This document shows, piece after piece, positions 16,057 to 25,182 of a stretch of DNA of 64,000 bases. The position numbers and the translations under genes were made by a program. Numbering within the stretch: the first letter of the stretch is position 1; each line of letters starts with the position of its first letter. Location of the stretch: the NCBI RefSeq assembly GCF_900109655.1, contig NZ_FOAT01000015.1, positions 1 to 64,000 on the forward strand, in the 5' to 3' direction. The stretch comes from Hominimerdicola alba. Lineage in GTDB: Bacteria; Bacillota; Clostridia; Oscillospirales; Ruminococcaceae. The notes under the pieces were generated by a model that saw nothing but the letters and a program-made list of their open reading frames with translations, ran no database searches and was not told where the DNA came from.

Positions 16057-16140
16057 AAGTATGACATAAATTAGAAGAGCTTTTATTATACCGAGTCTTA
16101 GTTAATTAATTTTAGATTAGCGTGAAAGGTCGTATTAATT

Positions 16141-17280
16141 ATGCGCAATAATAAATCAAAGGATGTAATGCTTGAAGAAATTAATAAAATTTTAGCTTAT
16201 GATGCAACTTCCGAAAATGAAACAGATACACAAAAATTTTACACTCTCCGAGAAATTACCAACGAAGAATTTGATATTCTGAAAAAAAAAGATATGAAAG
16301 AAGAATTATACGGCACTGATTCAAAGAAGATTTGGTATATCCAAAGATTCAAACAACTAATAGAAATATTTAGCTGTCTGAAAATTCAAGATGAATTTAA
16401 AAAGCTAAAAAAAGGAAGAACGTATTCTTTTTCAAAGAGAAATAAAGAGTTTATACTCTTATTATTCAAGGAATATGATGGTAAACTGGATTCCTTGCGA
16501 AGAGGACAGATTAATGCTTCCGACGGCTCTTTTTATATGGAACTATACACTGGGATACTTGATATTTTCTATGATTCAAATGCCGATAAAGAAACATTCG
16601 ATAGCGTAAAAATTAAACTATGGAATCGACTGGATATTCCTCAGATAAAGTTGGAATCACGCTTGGATTCTGTTTTTGACGAATGCAAAAAAATGGTAAA
16701 TAAAAACATAGATACTCCTTCTGTTGGTATGGGAATGACTGAAAAGTTATACTGGGAAATGGCATTTTGTCTTTCATATGAGAATTTCATAAAAACATGG
16801 AACGATATTTTTGGTAGGATGAGTTCTATACGATCGACTGAGGTATTTTCAACAGAAGAAATCGCAGCAGCCGCTGAAAAAGAAAACCCAGAGCTTACTC
16901 AAATAGAATTTCTGTATAGCGAAGAACTAATAGATGCTTATGAAAATGATGTCCACTTACAAAACTTGGAAGAAGAACTATGTAAATTATCAGGGAAAAA
17001 GAAGAAAAAACTACTAAGAGATGTTGAAAAAGAGTTCATCAAACTCACGAAGCAGATCAATGATCGAAGGAAGGAAATAAAGCGCGAGTTTATATCCAAG
17101 CATATTCCGGACTTTTCATTTCCAGATGGGTATGATGAAGATCCTGATTATAATCCAAAGCTTATGTCTTTCACTAAACTGCTTGACCTTGCTATTCAAG
17201 ATGAAATAGAAGATCGTTATCTGATTGCACTATTAAGTAAAAACGATATACTCAGAAGAATGAAGCTATACTTTCCTTAG
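16141..17280 (+). CDS. Orphan accessory protein, 379 aa
   Basis: I do not recognise this protein. It is soluble, highly charged and helical. The N-terminal half mixes EEINKIL and TLREITNEEFDILKKK with FKKLKKGRTYSFSKRNKEFI. A middle part (MTEKLYWEMAFCLSYENFI) is followed by a strongly charged coiled coil near 280-325 (LEEELCKLSGKKKKKLLRDVEKEF). No nuclease, kinase or HTH motif is evident. It has its own promoter and shares a bidirectional terminator with the integrase. AT-rich codon use and position mark it as cargo of the element; a defence or regulatory role is possible but unsupported. Confidence 0.7.
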   Translation: MRNNKSKDVMLEEINKILAYDATSENETDTQKFYTLREITNEEFDILKKKDMKEELYGTDSKKIWYIQRFKQLIEIFSCLKIQDEFKKLKKGRTYSFSKRNKEFILLLFKEYDGKLDSLRRGQINASDGSFYMELYTGILDIFYDSNADKETFDSVKIKLWNRLDIPQIKLESRLDSVFDECKKMVNKNIDTPSVGMGMTEKLYWEMAFCLSYENFIKTWNDIFGRMSSIRSTEVFSTEEIAAAAEKENPELTQIEFLYSEELIDAYENDVHLQNLEEELCKLSGKKKKKLLRDVEKEFIKLTKQINDRRKEIKREFISKHIPDFSFPDGYDEDPDYNPKLMSFTKLLDLAIQDEIEDRYLIALLSKNDILRRMKLYFP

Positions 17281-17392
17281 AAGTTTCGGCTATGTCAGAA
17301 AAGTATTACATATTGATTAATACTACGTCTCCGCTGATAATTCAGATCATTAGTTTATCGCAGTTATGATTTCGTCGAGGCGTTTCGAGTAA

Positions 17393-17443
17393 AAAAAGAG
17401 AGATACCTTCATCATCACATCATTGATGAAGTATCTCTCTTTT
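17393..17443. terminator. Bidirectional terminator between orphan and integrase
   Basis: AAAGAGAGATAC-CTTCATCA (from 17396) pairs with TGATGAAG-TATCTCTCTTT (ending near 17442), with one bulged base, A-tract on the left and T-tract on the right. It can stop both convergent genes. Confidence 0.85.
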
Positions 17444-17494
17444 GGTCATATCAGCTGTATTGATCTTTGATGGCTGCGATATCAGCGTGATCAC

Positions 17495-18736
17495 TTACTC
17501 CTCTTCATTGCCGCCGTTATTAAGAAAACGATCAAATTCCTTAAACTCTCTCTGCTTCAGATCCTTGGTGGCATCCGTGTAGACGTTCATCGTTGTATTA
17601 AAATCTGCATGACCTAATACATCCTGAATGACCTTGATGTTAACTCCTGACTCACACAGACGTGTGGCGAAAGTGTGCCTGAGTGAATGACAGCTGAATC
17701 TTGGTAACAGCGTGACATTCGCTTTTCCCCTTGACTTGACTATGATCTCTTCGTTGCAGTCACGAGTGATGCGGCGTATAGCTTTATTCAGTGTACCCTG
17801 ATTATGTACATTACCGAATCGATTAACGAACACAAAATCAGTGTAACCGTCTATCGTGACAGCGCATTGGATCTCGGCTTCACGCTGATAGTGTTCTTCC
17901 TGTATAAAAGCCTCTTTTACGCCATTGAGGATAGGTATCGTTCTTTCTCCTGCCTTTGTCTTGGGTGTATGTATGTTGAAATAGCACCCGTTCTTCTTGT
18001 GGTTGTAATATACCAGCGTGTGGTTCACGCTGATGAATCCACCGTCAAGATCAACATCTTCCCAGCGTAACCCTGTTATCTCGCCTACCCTCATGCCGGT
18101 ATTGAGCATTATGTAGAAAATAGGATACCAGTGATGGTACTTCCCGTTTCGGGAAAGATAGTTCAGAAAAATATCCTGTTCCTCCCGGGTAAGGGCACGT
18201 TTCTTTTCGTTTTCAAAGTTTCTCGCATGCTTAAGGTGCCTTAGCGCATTGTTAGATGGGTTAGTTCTGAGATAATTGTCCTGCACCGCCAGATCAAGCA
18301 CCTGATGAAGGACAGTATGAATGTTGTCTATGGTGTTCGCTTTCAGCAGCCTTTCATCAGCGAGTGTGTTATAAAAGCGAAGCACATCGGAGTGTTTAAG
18401 CGTTGCTATCCTGTATCTGCCCAGATCAGGCTCCACAAATGACTCGTACATATACTTGTAGTTCTGGAAAGTATTGTCTTTTAACCCCTTCTTAAGACGT
18501 AACCACATATAGTATATGTCATTAACTGTTACCATTGTGGCTTCAGTTCGGATACCATCAGCTCTGTTGCGGCTGATATCATCTTCACGCTTTCTCAGGC
18601 CTTCCAGTGTCTTGTCATATACGCAGTGTCGTTTCCCATTCGATGCCGTATATCGATACATATATGTGCCGTCACTGCGCTCTGACTCACCGGATTTAAG
18701 AACTCTACCTTTGCTGTCCTTTCGTCTTTCTGCCAT
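17495..18736 (-). CDS. Tn916-type tyrosine integrase
   Basis: 413 residues. The N-terminal arm-binding domain (SDGTYMYRYTASNGKRHCVY) is followed by a SAM-like core-binding domain (about 70-160) and a catalytic domain. Catalytic residues visible are the Arg in NTGMRVGEITGLRWEDVD, HSLRHTFATRLCESG, LGHADFNTT and Tyr in MNVYTDATKDL. It cuts and joins att sites to integrate or excise the element. The start at 18736 follows TAAAGGAGG; a longer in-frame extension runs through the upstream hairpin and is rejected. The excisionase gene lies 65 bases upstream in the same direction, as in Tn916 relatives. Confidence 0.93.
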   Translation of the reverse strand: MAERRKDSKGRVLKSGESERSDGTYMYRYTASNGKRHCVYDKTLEGLRKREDDISRNRADGIRTEATMVTVNDIYYMWLRLKKGLKDNTFQNYKYMYESFVEPDLGRYRIATLKHSDVLRFYNTLADERLLKANTIDNIHTVLHQVLDLAVQDNYLRTNPSNNALRHLKHARNFENEKKRALTREEQDIFLNYLSRNGKYHHWYPIFYIMLNTGMRVGEITGLRWEDVDLDGGFISVNHTLVYYNHKKNGCYFNIHTPKTKAGERTIPILNGVKEAFIQEEHYQREAEIQCAVTIDGYTDFVFVNRFGNVHNQGTLNKAIRRITRDCNEEIIVKSRGKANVTLLPRFSCHSLRHTFATRLCESGVNIKVIQDVLGHADFNTTMNVYTDATKDLKQREFKEFDRFLNNGGNEEE

Positions 18737-18759
18737 ATGAATTCCTCCTTTATAAATAA

Positions 18760-18787
18760 CGGCGGACGCTAAATCTAACGTCCGCCG
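18760..18787 (-). terminator. Hairpin between excisionase and integrase
   Basis: CGGCGGACG (18760-18768) and CGTCCGCCG (18779-18787) form a GC-rich 9-base perfect stem. A T-poor tail follows, so it may be an attenuator or RNA-processing barrier that lowers integrase relative to excisionase, not a full terminator. Confidence 0.6.
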
Positions 18788-18800
18788 TATAGTCAATTTG

Positions 18801-19049
18801 CTAGATAGAATAGGCATTAGCAATAAATTCATCAAACGGCTTACGTTTGATGAGCCTCTTGTTACCTATCCAAATCACAAATGGGCAATGCTCGTCGGCT
18901 GTAAGCTCTCTGAGCTTGTTCTGCCCGATGTTGTAATACTCGGCAGCTTCCGCTATGGTAAGATTACTCTTTTCCCAGATAGGGACTGTCTTGCTGTCCA
19001 ACAGGTAGACAGTCTCGTTGCGCTGTGCCAGGATCTCCTTGGTTCTCAT
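18801..19049 (-). CDS. Tn916 Xis-like excisionase
   Basis: 82 residues: VPIWEKSNLTIAEAAEYYNIGQ, then LRELTADEHCPFVIWIGNKRLIKRKPFDEF. This is the winged-helix excisionase pattern of the Tn916 group, which bends att DNA and drives excision with the integrase. The ATG at 19049 has GAAAGGAGG before it; the TTG seven codons upstream would absorb that site. It directly precedes the integrase gene. Confidence 0.88.
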   Translation of the reverse strand: MRTKEILAQRNETVYLLDSKTVPIWEKSNLTIAEAAEYYNIGQNKLRELTADEHCPFVIWIGNKRLIKRKPFDEFIANAYSI

Positions 19050-19164
19050 GTTCGACCCTCCTTTCAATAATGTGTAGTTGTCGGAAGCCCCTCTGTGAAT
19101 GAGGAACTTCCGGTGTGGTTATACTAAAATTATGTATAATCATGAAGTTGCAAAAACCGAATCG

Positions 19165-21069
19165 TCATATCTTAAGGATATTTCTGTATTCTCTCAGCTT
19201 GCTGCCATCGATCTCATATACTCTTTTTCCAAGGTCATTATACTTGATAGCCCGTTCTGTCTTTCCGGATACGGATTCATTGGTTCTGATCAGGTTTCCC
19301 ATATCAAGTAATTTTCCCAGTTCTTTCTTGGATATCATATAGTCTTTTTCGATCAGATTGTGTGCATGGTCAGCGGTCAGATAATATTTATCCTTGTCGT
19401 TATTATAATAAATACAATCATCGGATATCCTTTCAGAATTTTTACAACACGACTTGAATCGGGAATAATCAGTTGTTAACCACTTACCTATGGCATTAAC
19501 AAATTCCTTGATAAAGTCCACGAACACAGACTTTGTGAGCATATCCCGCCTGTTATAATCAAGAGTTAATTTTATATTCTCGTCGATAGAATCGCGCAGC
19601 TTTTTCCATATAGGCTCAAGTATCGTATCTTCTTCTTCAGGACAGAAATAAGCACAAAAAACCTCGATCGAAGCATACAGGAACCGCTTGCTGTTCATGA
19701 TCCTATCATAGCCGTAATACTTATCACGCTCATCTGAGGGATAATCGAATTTTTTAAATACCTTCTTTATCGTATGTGAGACTATCTCAGGATTATTGCA
19801 TATCCAGATAACAAAGGTTTTTAACCAGCCAATGTAGATCTTCTTGTTATCTTTGAGCGCTTTTATCACCTTGCTGTTCAGCTCGTCGCTCATTGTCGCC
19901 ATCACACATCGATTAGTCTTATTACTCTTCCTGATGACATCTTCAGCAGAAATCGCTGCCATAGGTAATAGTTTGCGATTCTTCCCTTTATGTGGGCTGT
20001 CACCGGGAACATTCTTGCTGTGTATGATCTCTTCAGTAGTTATCTGACCGCGTTTGCCGCCATAGGCTACCTCATTAGGGTGATAGTCGTCAGTGACCAC
20101 ACCAAAATCCTGAACTTTGTTTAGCCTGTCAAACAATTCTTCCATATTACCTGACAGCTGAACTATGTTATAGTTTCTGGAATTTTCATTGTAAAATATC
20201 CCCATAAGCAATTCCAAAGCCATCGACTTGCCTGTACCGGTATCACCATGAAGGTAGAGTATGAAGTCGCTGTCATCAATGTATTTTTCAGGGATGAAAT
20301 GCTTTATCAGAGTTGCTATAACAAATATAAACAGCACATTCGGGATTCCGGAACGCTCCAGCAGATAAATGATATACTGTCTGCCAGCATTTTCATCTGT
20401 GACCGACGGCTTTAACATGAATTCAGACTCATATACATAACATTCATCATCAGAACCGTTAAGTACCTTATTACCCATAAGATAGACATACCTGTCTTGA
20501 TACAGCATATTGTATCCCTGATGAAGCAGATACGCCTGTGTTACTTTGGTTACCTGAATAATGACAGCCAGGATAGACTCACATATTATTTTTTCAAGTT
20601 TCTTAGTTCTGGGTTTCGCAAAACAAAAAGTATCGGGAAATGCATTAAAGATCACTCCGGCATTCAGTTCTTCGATACTGATCAGTCCCACATACTTTTT
20701 ATAATTGCCGTCAGTAACACGATTTGAAGACTCAGATCCTTCGTTCTCATCATCCGGATCGTCCGATGGTACGTCCGGCGGATCGGCGTTGCTCAGATCG
20801 ATCATCTTTGCTTCAGCGTCAGGTGGAGCATCAATGGATCCTGCTCTGCCATCGGAGATGTCATTGACTCGAAAACCAAGCTCAACGATCCGTATATGTT
20901 CATTTCTATCACTGTAAGCATCGATGACCCGATTTACAAAGTATGTACCATTACTGAATGGGAACCCCTTGTAAGTAATGATATTATTCTCAAGATCAGT
21001 CTCCATATCCTTCGGCATCAGAGGATATAACGGTAACGGCGGTGAATTGTTCATGGGTGAAATGATCAT
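19165..21069 (-). CDS. Mobile-element ATPase, DUF927/primase-helicase-like
   Basis: 634 residues. A long N-terminal part with an acidic linker (DPDDENEGSE near 120) leads to a P-loop at about 277 (LHGDTGTGKSMALELLMG), a Walker B-like GVVTDDYHP, and an Asn/Ser-rich sensor region (MAAISAEDVIRKSNKTNRC). The C-terminal third is likely a winged helix (LIEKDYMISKKELGKLL). The order resembles DUF927 or D5-like helicases of phages and satellites that open the origin for replication. The ATG at 21069 follows AGGAGG. It is the first gene of the integrase module, with its own promoter 150 bases upstream. Confidence 0.68.
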   Translation of the reverse strand: MIISPMNNSPPLPLYPLMPKDMETDLENNIITYKGFPFSNGTYFVNRVIDAYSDRNEHIRIVELGFRVNDISDGRAGSIDAPPDAEAKMIDLSNADPPDVPSDDPDDENEGSESSNRVTDGNYKKYVGLISIEELNAGVIFNAFPDTFCFAKPRTKKLEKIICESILAVIIQVTKVTQAYLLHQGYNMLYQDRYVYLMGNKVLNGSDDECYVYESEFMLKPSVTDENAGRQYIIYLLERSGIPNVLFIFVIATLIKHFIPEKYIDDSDFILYLHGDTGTGKSMALELLMGIFYNENSRNYNIVQLSGNMEELFDRLNKVQDFGVVTDDYHPNEVAYGGKRGQITTEEIIHSKNVPGDSPHKGKNRKLLPMAAISAEDVIRKSNKTNRCVMATMSDELNSKVIKALKDNKKIYIGWLKTFVIWICNNPEIVSHTIKKVFKKFDYPSDERDKYYGYDRIMNSKRFLYASIEVFCAYFCPEEEDTILEPIWKKLRDSIDENIKLTLDYNRRDMLTKSVFVDFIKEFVNAIGKWLTTDYSRFKSCCKNSERISDDCIYYNNDKDKYYLTADHAHNLIEKDYMISKKELGKLLDMGNLIRTNESVSGKTERAIKYNDLGKRVYEIDGSKLREYRNILKI

Positions 21070-21218
21070 AAAATGACCTCCTGTTTGGTTTGTTTGCAGC
21101 TACATACTGGTGTACGAACAACATCTTATCAGATGAAAGATATCGATACTCATAACATCCTGTAGGCAGATACAAAACTCTGTTGAATGTTTTCTCGAAG
21201 TGTTACCTTCTGTATCCT

Positions 21219-21246
21219 ATTATAGCACATAATGCTTACTATGCAA
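21219..21246 (-). promoter_or_regulatory. Promoter of the ATPase-excisionase-integrase module
   Basis: Minus strand TTGCAT (21246-21241), 16-base spacer, TATAAT (21224-21219). The leader to the ATG at 21069 would be about 140 bases. Confidence 0.6.
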
Positions 21247-21456
21247 ATTGTGATGAAAACGACATATTTTGCAACTATCCTAAGCAAAAGCAATTGTTTC
21301 AAATATTGCTAACTAACCTAGTATTTACGAATGCTGCGATAATAACAATTGGTAAGAGATAGTAATCGTAAGTTGAAAGTGATAATTGAATATACCTTTA
21401 AAACCTTTATCTCTGATATCTTGATCGTTTTCACTATGATTGTGCAGATACAAAAA

Positions 21457-21482
21457 AAGAGCCTTGCCGCAGCAAAGCTCTT
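21457..21482. terminator. Hairpin AAGAGC/GCTCTT
   Basis: AAGAGC-C-TTGC pairs with GCAA-A-GCTCTT around CGCA, preceded by an A-tract and so followed by T on the minus strand. It lies in the 750-base gene-free stretch between the ATPase gene and lysS; no gene is seen that it would serve. Confidence 0.6.
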
Positions 21483-21592
21483 CGATGAAAATTTTTATAT
21501 CCTCAAACTAATCTCGATGTTTTTTTATATATCCTTCAAACTAATTTCATTGTTGACACAACTACTGTTACAACAAACACTATGAAAATACA

Positions 21593-21629
21593 AAAAGGTT
21601 GCGTAACCGCACAAGTTACGCAACCTTTT
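21593..21629. terminator. Perfect 15-base terminator hairpin downstream of lysS
   Basis: AAAAGGTTGCGTAAC (21593-21607) and GTTACGCAACCTTTT (21615-21629) with a 7-base loop. Flanking A and T tracts allow function in both directions. It lies about 190 bases past the lysS stop, beyond the GGTGTAAA repeats, and may be the lysS terminator displaced or supplied by the inserted element. Confidence 0.85.
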
Positions 21630-21742
21630 ATTCAAATACATATTTGTATACACCATTCTTTTACATATCGGTTCTTTGCAGCAAATCCAAGCTGTAGTAC
21701 AACTGAGAAAGCATTATAGCTTTATACAGCTTTTCGGGAAAG

Positions 21743-21771
21743 TGGTGTAAATTTGGTGTAAATGGTGTAAA
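21743..21771. repeat. Three tandem GGTGTAAA repeats at the element edge
   Basis: GGTGTAAA occurs three times in a row, at spacings of about 11 and 9 bases, between the lysS stop (21818) and the element. Short direct repeats like this are typical arm-binding sites for tyrosine integrases, so they probably mark the right end of the integrated element next to lysS. The core att site and its left copy were not found by eye. Confidence 0.5.
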
Positions 21772-21817
21772 AAACTGTGGTTTTTCTGTTCTGAAACCGC
21801 CTAAATACGCACTTTTA

Positions 21818-23395
21818 TCAGTCGATACTCTTCATCGTCGGGAACAGCAGAACATCTCTGATTGCGGGAGAATTTGTCAGCAGCATAACGAGTCTGTCGA
21901 TGCCGTAACCGATACCGCCCGTGGGGGGCATACCTATCTCCAGTGCGCGCAGGAAGTCTTCGTCGGTGCGGTTTGCTTCTTCGTCGCCGCTGCTGAGTGC
22001 TTCTTCCTGTGCCTTGAAACGCTCGCGCTGGTCGATGGGGTCGTTCAGTTCGCTGTATGCGTTGCACATCTCCCAACCGTTGATGAACAGCTCAAAACGC
22101 TCAACATAATCGGGCGCATCGGGCTTCTTCTTGGTCAGGGGGCTGATCTCGATGGGGTGATCCATAATGAATGTAGGCTGGATCAGGTGCTCCTCAACAT
22201 ACTCCTCGAAGAAGAGGTTGAGTATATCGCCTCTCTTGTGTCTGTCCTCGAATTCTATGTGGCGCTCCTTAGCAAGTGCCTTAGCTTCCTCGGTAGTCTT
22301 TACCTCATTGAAATCAACGCCGGCATACTTCTTGACTGCCTCGATCATGGTGAGTCTTTCAAAAGGCTTACCAAGATCGATCTCGTGCTCGCCGTAGGGG
22401 ATGGTTGTTCCGCCGCATACAGTCTCAGCAAGATGTCTGAACATATCCTCTGTCAGATCCATCATGCCGTGATAGTCGGTGTATGCCTGATAAAGCTCCA
22501 TAAGTGTGAACTCGGGGTTGTGTCTTGCGTCAACGCCCTCGTTACGGAACACTCTGCCGATCTCGTAAACTCTTTCAAGTCCGCCGACGATCAGTCTCTT
22601 CAGGTAAAGTTCGAGAGATATTCTCAGCTTAACATCCTCGTCAAGAGCATTGTAGTGGGTCTCGAAAGGTCTTGCTGCAGCACCGCCTGCGTTGCTTACC
22701 AGCATGGGAGTCTCAACTTCCATGAATCCCCTTTCATCCAGATATCTTCTGATAGTGGAGATGATCTTGGATCTCTTGATGAAGGTATCCTTGACCTCGG
22801 GATTGCATATCAGGTCGGTATAACGCTGTCTGTATCTTGTATCCTGATCCTTCAGACCGTGCCACTTTTCGGGCAGGGGCTGCAGGTTCTTGGACAGCAG
22901 TGTAAAGCTCTCAGCGTGAACGGATATCTCACCCATCCTTGTTCTGAAAACAAAGCCTTCAACGCCGACGATATCACCGATATCGCCCTTCTTTACGTAT
23001 CTGTCGAAAGCTTCCTTTCCGACCTCGTTCATGCGGACATAGAGCTGTATCTTACCGCTCTTGTCACGTAGATCCATGAAGCTTGCCTTGCCCATCATTC
23101 TCTTGGACATAACACGTCCTGCAATGGAAACTCGAACGCGGTTCTCCTCCAGCTTAGCAGCCAGAGCTTCTTCGTCCTCGCCTGCCTGAGCCTTGCACTC
23201 GGCTTCTGCCTTCTCATAGAGTGCCTTAGCCTCTTCACAGCTTGCAGTAACATCATACTTTGTTATCTGGAAAGGGTCTGCACCCTCGTCCTGCAAAGCC
23301 TTGAGCTTTTCCATTCTTATCTTCTTATATTCATTGACCTGCTCCTGAGTAAGCTCTTCCTCTTCGGGAGCATTGTTCATTATTTCTTCGCTCAT
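21818..23395 (-). CDS. lysS: Lysyl-tRNA synthetase, class II
   Basis: 525 residues charging tRNA-Lys. An OB-fold anticodon-binding domain (about 75-190: VSIAGRVMSKRMMGKASFMDLRD) is followed by the class II core with motif 1 (FMEVETPMLVSNAGGAAARPF), motif 2 (YEIGRVFRNEGVDARHNPEFT) and motif 3 (GGIGYGIDRLVML). The N-terminal ~60 residues are a charged helix. The ATG at 23395 follows GAAAGGAAG. The mobile element ends about 50 bases past its stop. Confidence 0.97.
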   Translation of the reverse strand: MSEEIMNNAPEEEELTQEQVNEYKKIRMEKLKALQDEGADPFQITKYDVTASCEEAKALYEKAEAECKAQAGEDEEALAAKLEENRVRVSIAGRVMSKRMMGKASFMDLRDKSGKIQLYVRMNEVGKEAFDRYVKKGDIGDIVGVEGFVFRTRMGEISVHAESFTLLSKNLQPLPEKWHGLKDQDTRYRQRYTDLICNPEVKDTFIKRSKIISTIRRYLDERGFMEVETPMLVSNAGGAAARPFETHYNALDEDVKLRISLELYLKRLIVGGLERVYEIGRVFRNEGVDARHNPEFTLMELYQAYTDYHGMMDLTEDMFRHLAETVCGGTTIPYGEHEIDLGKPFERLTMIEAVKKYAGVDFNEVKTTEEAKALAKERHIEFEDRHKRGDILNLFFEEYVEEHLIQPTFIMDHPIEISPLTKKKPDAPDYVERFELFINGWEMCNAYSELNDPIDQRERFKAQEEALSSGDEEANRTDEDFLRALEIGMPPTGGIGYGIDRLVMLLTNSPAIRDVLLFPTMKSID

Positions 23396-23455
23396 ATTTT
23401 ACTTCCTTTCTGTAATGGTATTATCGTAAAGCAGCACCGATAGCCGATACTGCCG

Positions 23456-23902
23456 CTATTTATCGGAATAGCCGAGCTTTTTAGCGAAATTCTTCATCTC
23501 TACCAAAGTATCATCGGGACCCATCATCATAAGAAGGGTCTTACCGACCTTGATGTACAGCACATGACCTTCATCGGTATCTTTCTCAGCTGAAAGACCG
23601 TTTCTGCCCAGGGTCCTGACATCGTCTATACCTGCCGCATCACATTCGTTGTAAAACTCGTTCTCAGCGATCTCCTCGTCGGCACATTCATAAAAACCTG
23701 CCAGCCAGCCGTTATCGGTAAGAACGACAGAAGAAGTTCCGTCCTCGGTATCGGTGGTAGAAATACTGTCTTCCGCGCAGTAACCTTCCTCCAGCAAAGT
23801 TTTGCTGAATTTATCATAGTCCACTGCGCTTATACTTTTCCCCATACAGCCGCAAAGCATCGTCATAGATACTATCACTGCCGCAAGAGCCGTCCTGCGC
23901 AT
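23456..23902 (-). CDS. Hypothetical lipoprotein
   Basis: 148 residues with a lipoprotein signal (MRRTALAAVIVSMTMLCGC), lipid Cys near 19. The mature part is acidic and alternates short strands and helices (GFYECADEEIAENEFYNEC, VLYIKVGKTLLMMMGPDD). No family recognised. The ATG at 23902 is chosen because AGAGGTG lies just upstream; the GTG three codons earlier is part of that site. It sits between lysS and the greA unit in the same direction. Confidence 0.75.
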   Translation of the reverse strand: MRRTALAAVIVSMTMLCGCMGKSISAVDYDKFSKTLLEEGYCAEDSISTTDTEDGTSSVVLTDNGWLAGFYECADEEIAENEFYNECDAAGIDDVRTLGRNGLSAEKDTDEGHVLYIKVGKTLLMMMGPDDTLVEMKNFAKKLGYSDK

Positions 23903-23943
23903 TTTTATCACCTCTGTAAACTGTATTCAAAACCGCGACAGGC

Positions 23944-24291
23944 TTATTTAACTTCGATATAATCTGTATCCCAGAGTTTACCGTAATACGAGAAACGTTT
24001 TTCTTCCACTTCCCTTTCAGCACGTTTGATACACTCCGACAATGCTTTTTTCAGCAGAGCGATATCGCCCGCACGAAAGACCGCCACTGGAGGACAGTGA
24101 TCCATTATCCCCCAGTAAAGCGTTGCAGTGAATATCTTTTCATCATGGTGTTCCACCATGATATCAAAATTATCGGGATATTCGATGTGCGCCAGCAGCG
24201 AGGAGTCCTCATCACAGCTGTTCATATAAAACATGAGCCTGCCGCTGCCGAGATCGATTTCTTCAAAGGAAAAGGGAAGAATGACGTCCAT
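23944..24291 (-). CDS. Hypothetical protein coupled to greA
   Basis: 115 residues, soluble, no known family. SFEEIDLGSGRLMFYMNSC suggests a beta-rich start, followed by IMVEHHDEKIF and a basic helix (ALSECIKRAEREVEEKRF). Its ATG shares one base with the greA stop (TAATG), so it is translated by coupling. A role next to transcription elongation is only suggested by position. Confidence 0.75.
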   Translation of the reverse strand: MDVILPFSFEEIDLGSGRLMFYMNSCDEDSSLLAHIEYPDNFDIMVEHHDEKIFTATLYWGIMDHCPPVAVFRAGDIALLKKALSECIKRAEREVEEKRFSYYGKLWDTDYIEVK

Positions 24292-24767
24292 TATTCTCTT
24301 GTGATCTCCAGTACCTCGAACTTGATCATGCCCGCAGGTGCTTCTACCTCGAATATATCGCCGACCTTCATGTGAAGTGCAGCCTTGCCTATGGGGCTTT
24401 CATCGGATATCTTGCCGTTGTCGGGGTCAGACTCGGTAGAACCAACGATCTGAAGAGTCTCGATCTCATCAAGTTCAAGATCTCTCAGCTTAACGTAAGA
24501 ACCTACGCCGATCTCATGAACGGATATCTCATCATCATCAACGACTGTAGCGTTGGAAATGAGGATCTCCAGTTCGTTAATACGGGATTCCAGGATAGCC
24601 TGTTCGTTCTTTGCTTCATCATACTCAGCGTTCTCGGAAAGGTCGCCGAAAGAACGTGCTTCTTTCAGTTTCTGTGCGACTTCTTTACGCTTGACTGTTA
24701 CCAGATATTCCTTTTCTTCAACCAGTTTGTCGTAGCCGGCTTTTGATACTGTCTTGTTGATTTCCAT
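24291..24767 (-). CDS. greA: Transcription elongation factor GreA
   Basis: 158 residues that rescue backtracked RNA polymerase. An N-terminal coiled coil carries the acidic tip (LKEARSFGDLSENAEYDEAK), followed by the FKBP-like domain (VGSTESDPDNGKISDESPIGKAL-type strand order) and ending VEAPAGMIKFEVLEI. Length and order are standard. The ATG at 24767 follows AGGAGTG. A strong promoter lies about 50 bases upstream. Confidence 0.95.
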   Translation of the reverse strand: MEINKTVSKAGYDKLVEEKEYLVTVKRKEVAQKLKEARSFGDLSENAEYDEAKNEQAILESRINELEILISNATVVDDDEISVHEIGVGSYVKLRDLELDEIETLQIVGSTESDPDNGKISDESPIGKAALHMKVGDIFEVEAPAGMIKFEVLEITRE

Positions 24768-24818
24768 TATAAAACACTCCTATATAGTATTTGTATTTTG
24801 GGTATACTTCAAATTAAT

Positions 24819-24847
24819 ATTATACTATATTCCCGCTGTTTTGTCAA
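24819..24847 (-). promoter_or_regulatory. greA promoter
   Basis: Minus strand TTGACA (24847-24842), 17-base spacer, TATAAT (24824-24819). The other side of this intergenic region, up to 25088, shows no further gene. Confidence 0.85.
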
Positions 24848-25088
24848 GTCACTGCGACCCGAAAACACGGTATTCTATTTTTGGGGTCAGAAATATTGAT
24901 CTGTAAGGACGATAAGCTCCGCATATAGCATCACAATCCAAATCATAAATTTGATTAGCAATGCTTAATTATCCGCCCTTTGTTGTCATTGTCGAAAAAG
25001 TCACTTTGTAATGAATAATCCCCTTGTTGTTTAGTACAATTTATTATTTCTAATCAATAAGCATAATAAAAATACAATAAAAAAGTTG

Positions 25089-25149
25089 TTGACATAACAA
25101 AATTAATGTGATATAATAGTTAACCGTTAAGTTAACAATAAGGTTAACT
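25089..25149 (+). promoter_or_regulatory. Dockerin gene promoter with GTTAAC operator repeats
   Basis: TTGACA (25089-25094), 17-base spacer, TATAAT (25112-25117). Three GTTAAC words follow within 30 bases (about 25119, 25131 and 25143), arranged as TTAAC/GTTAA dyads over the start of transcription. This looks like an operator array for a repressor. Confidence 0.7.
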
Positions 25150-25182
25150 TACTAAATAATTTTATGCATGGAGGAAAACACA

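Larger units (their letters stand above)
15609..16140. other. AT-rich control region with dyads
   Basis: The divergent region between the Rep-like gene and the 379-aa orphan holds the inverted repeat at 15634-15674, the paired TCCGC hairpins at 15907-15946 and a plus-strand promoter at 16028-16056. The remainder is AT-rich without a supported gene. The set could form an origin of replication plus operators. Confidence 0.5.

Noticed and set aside
17281-21818. Direct att repeats bounding a 4.4-kb integrase element
   Set aside because: Comparison of the two flanks by eye gave only an 8-base match, which is not significant.
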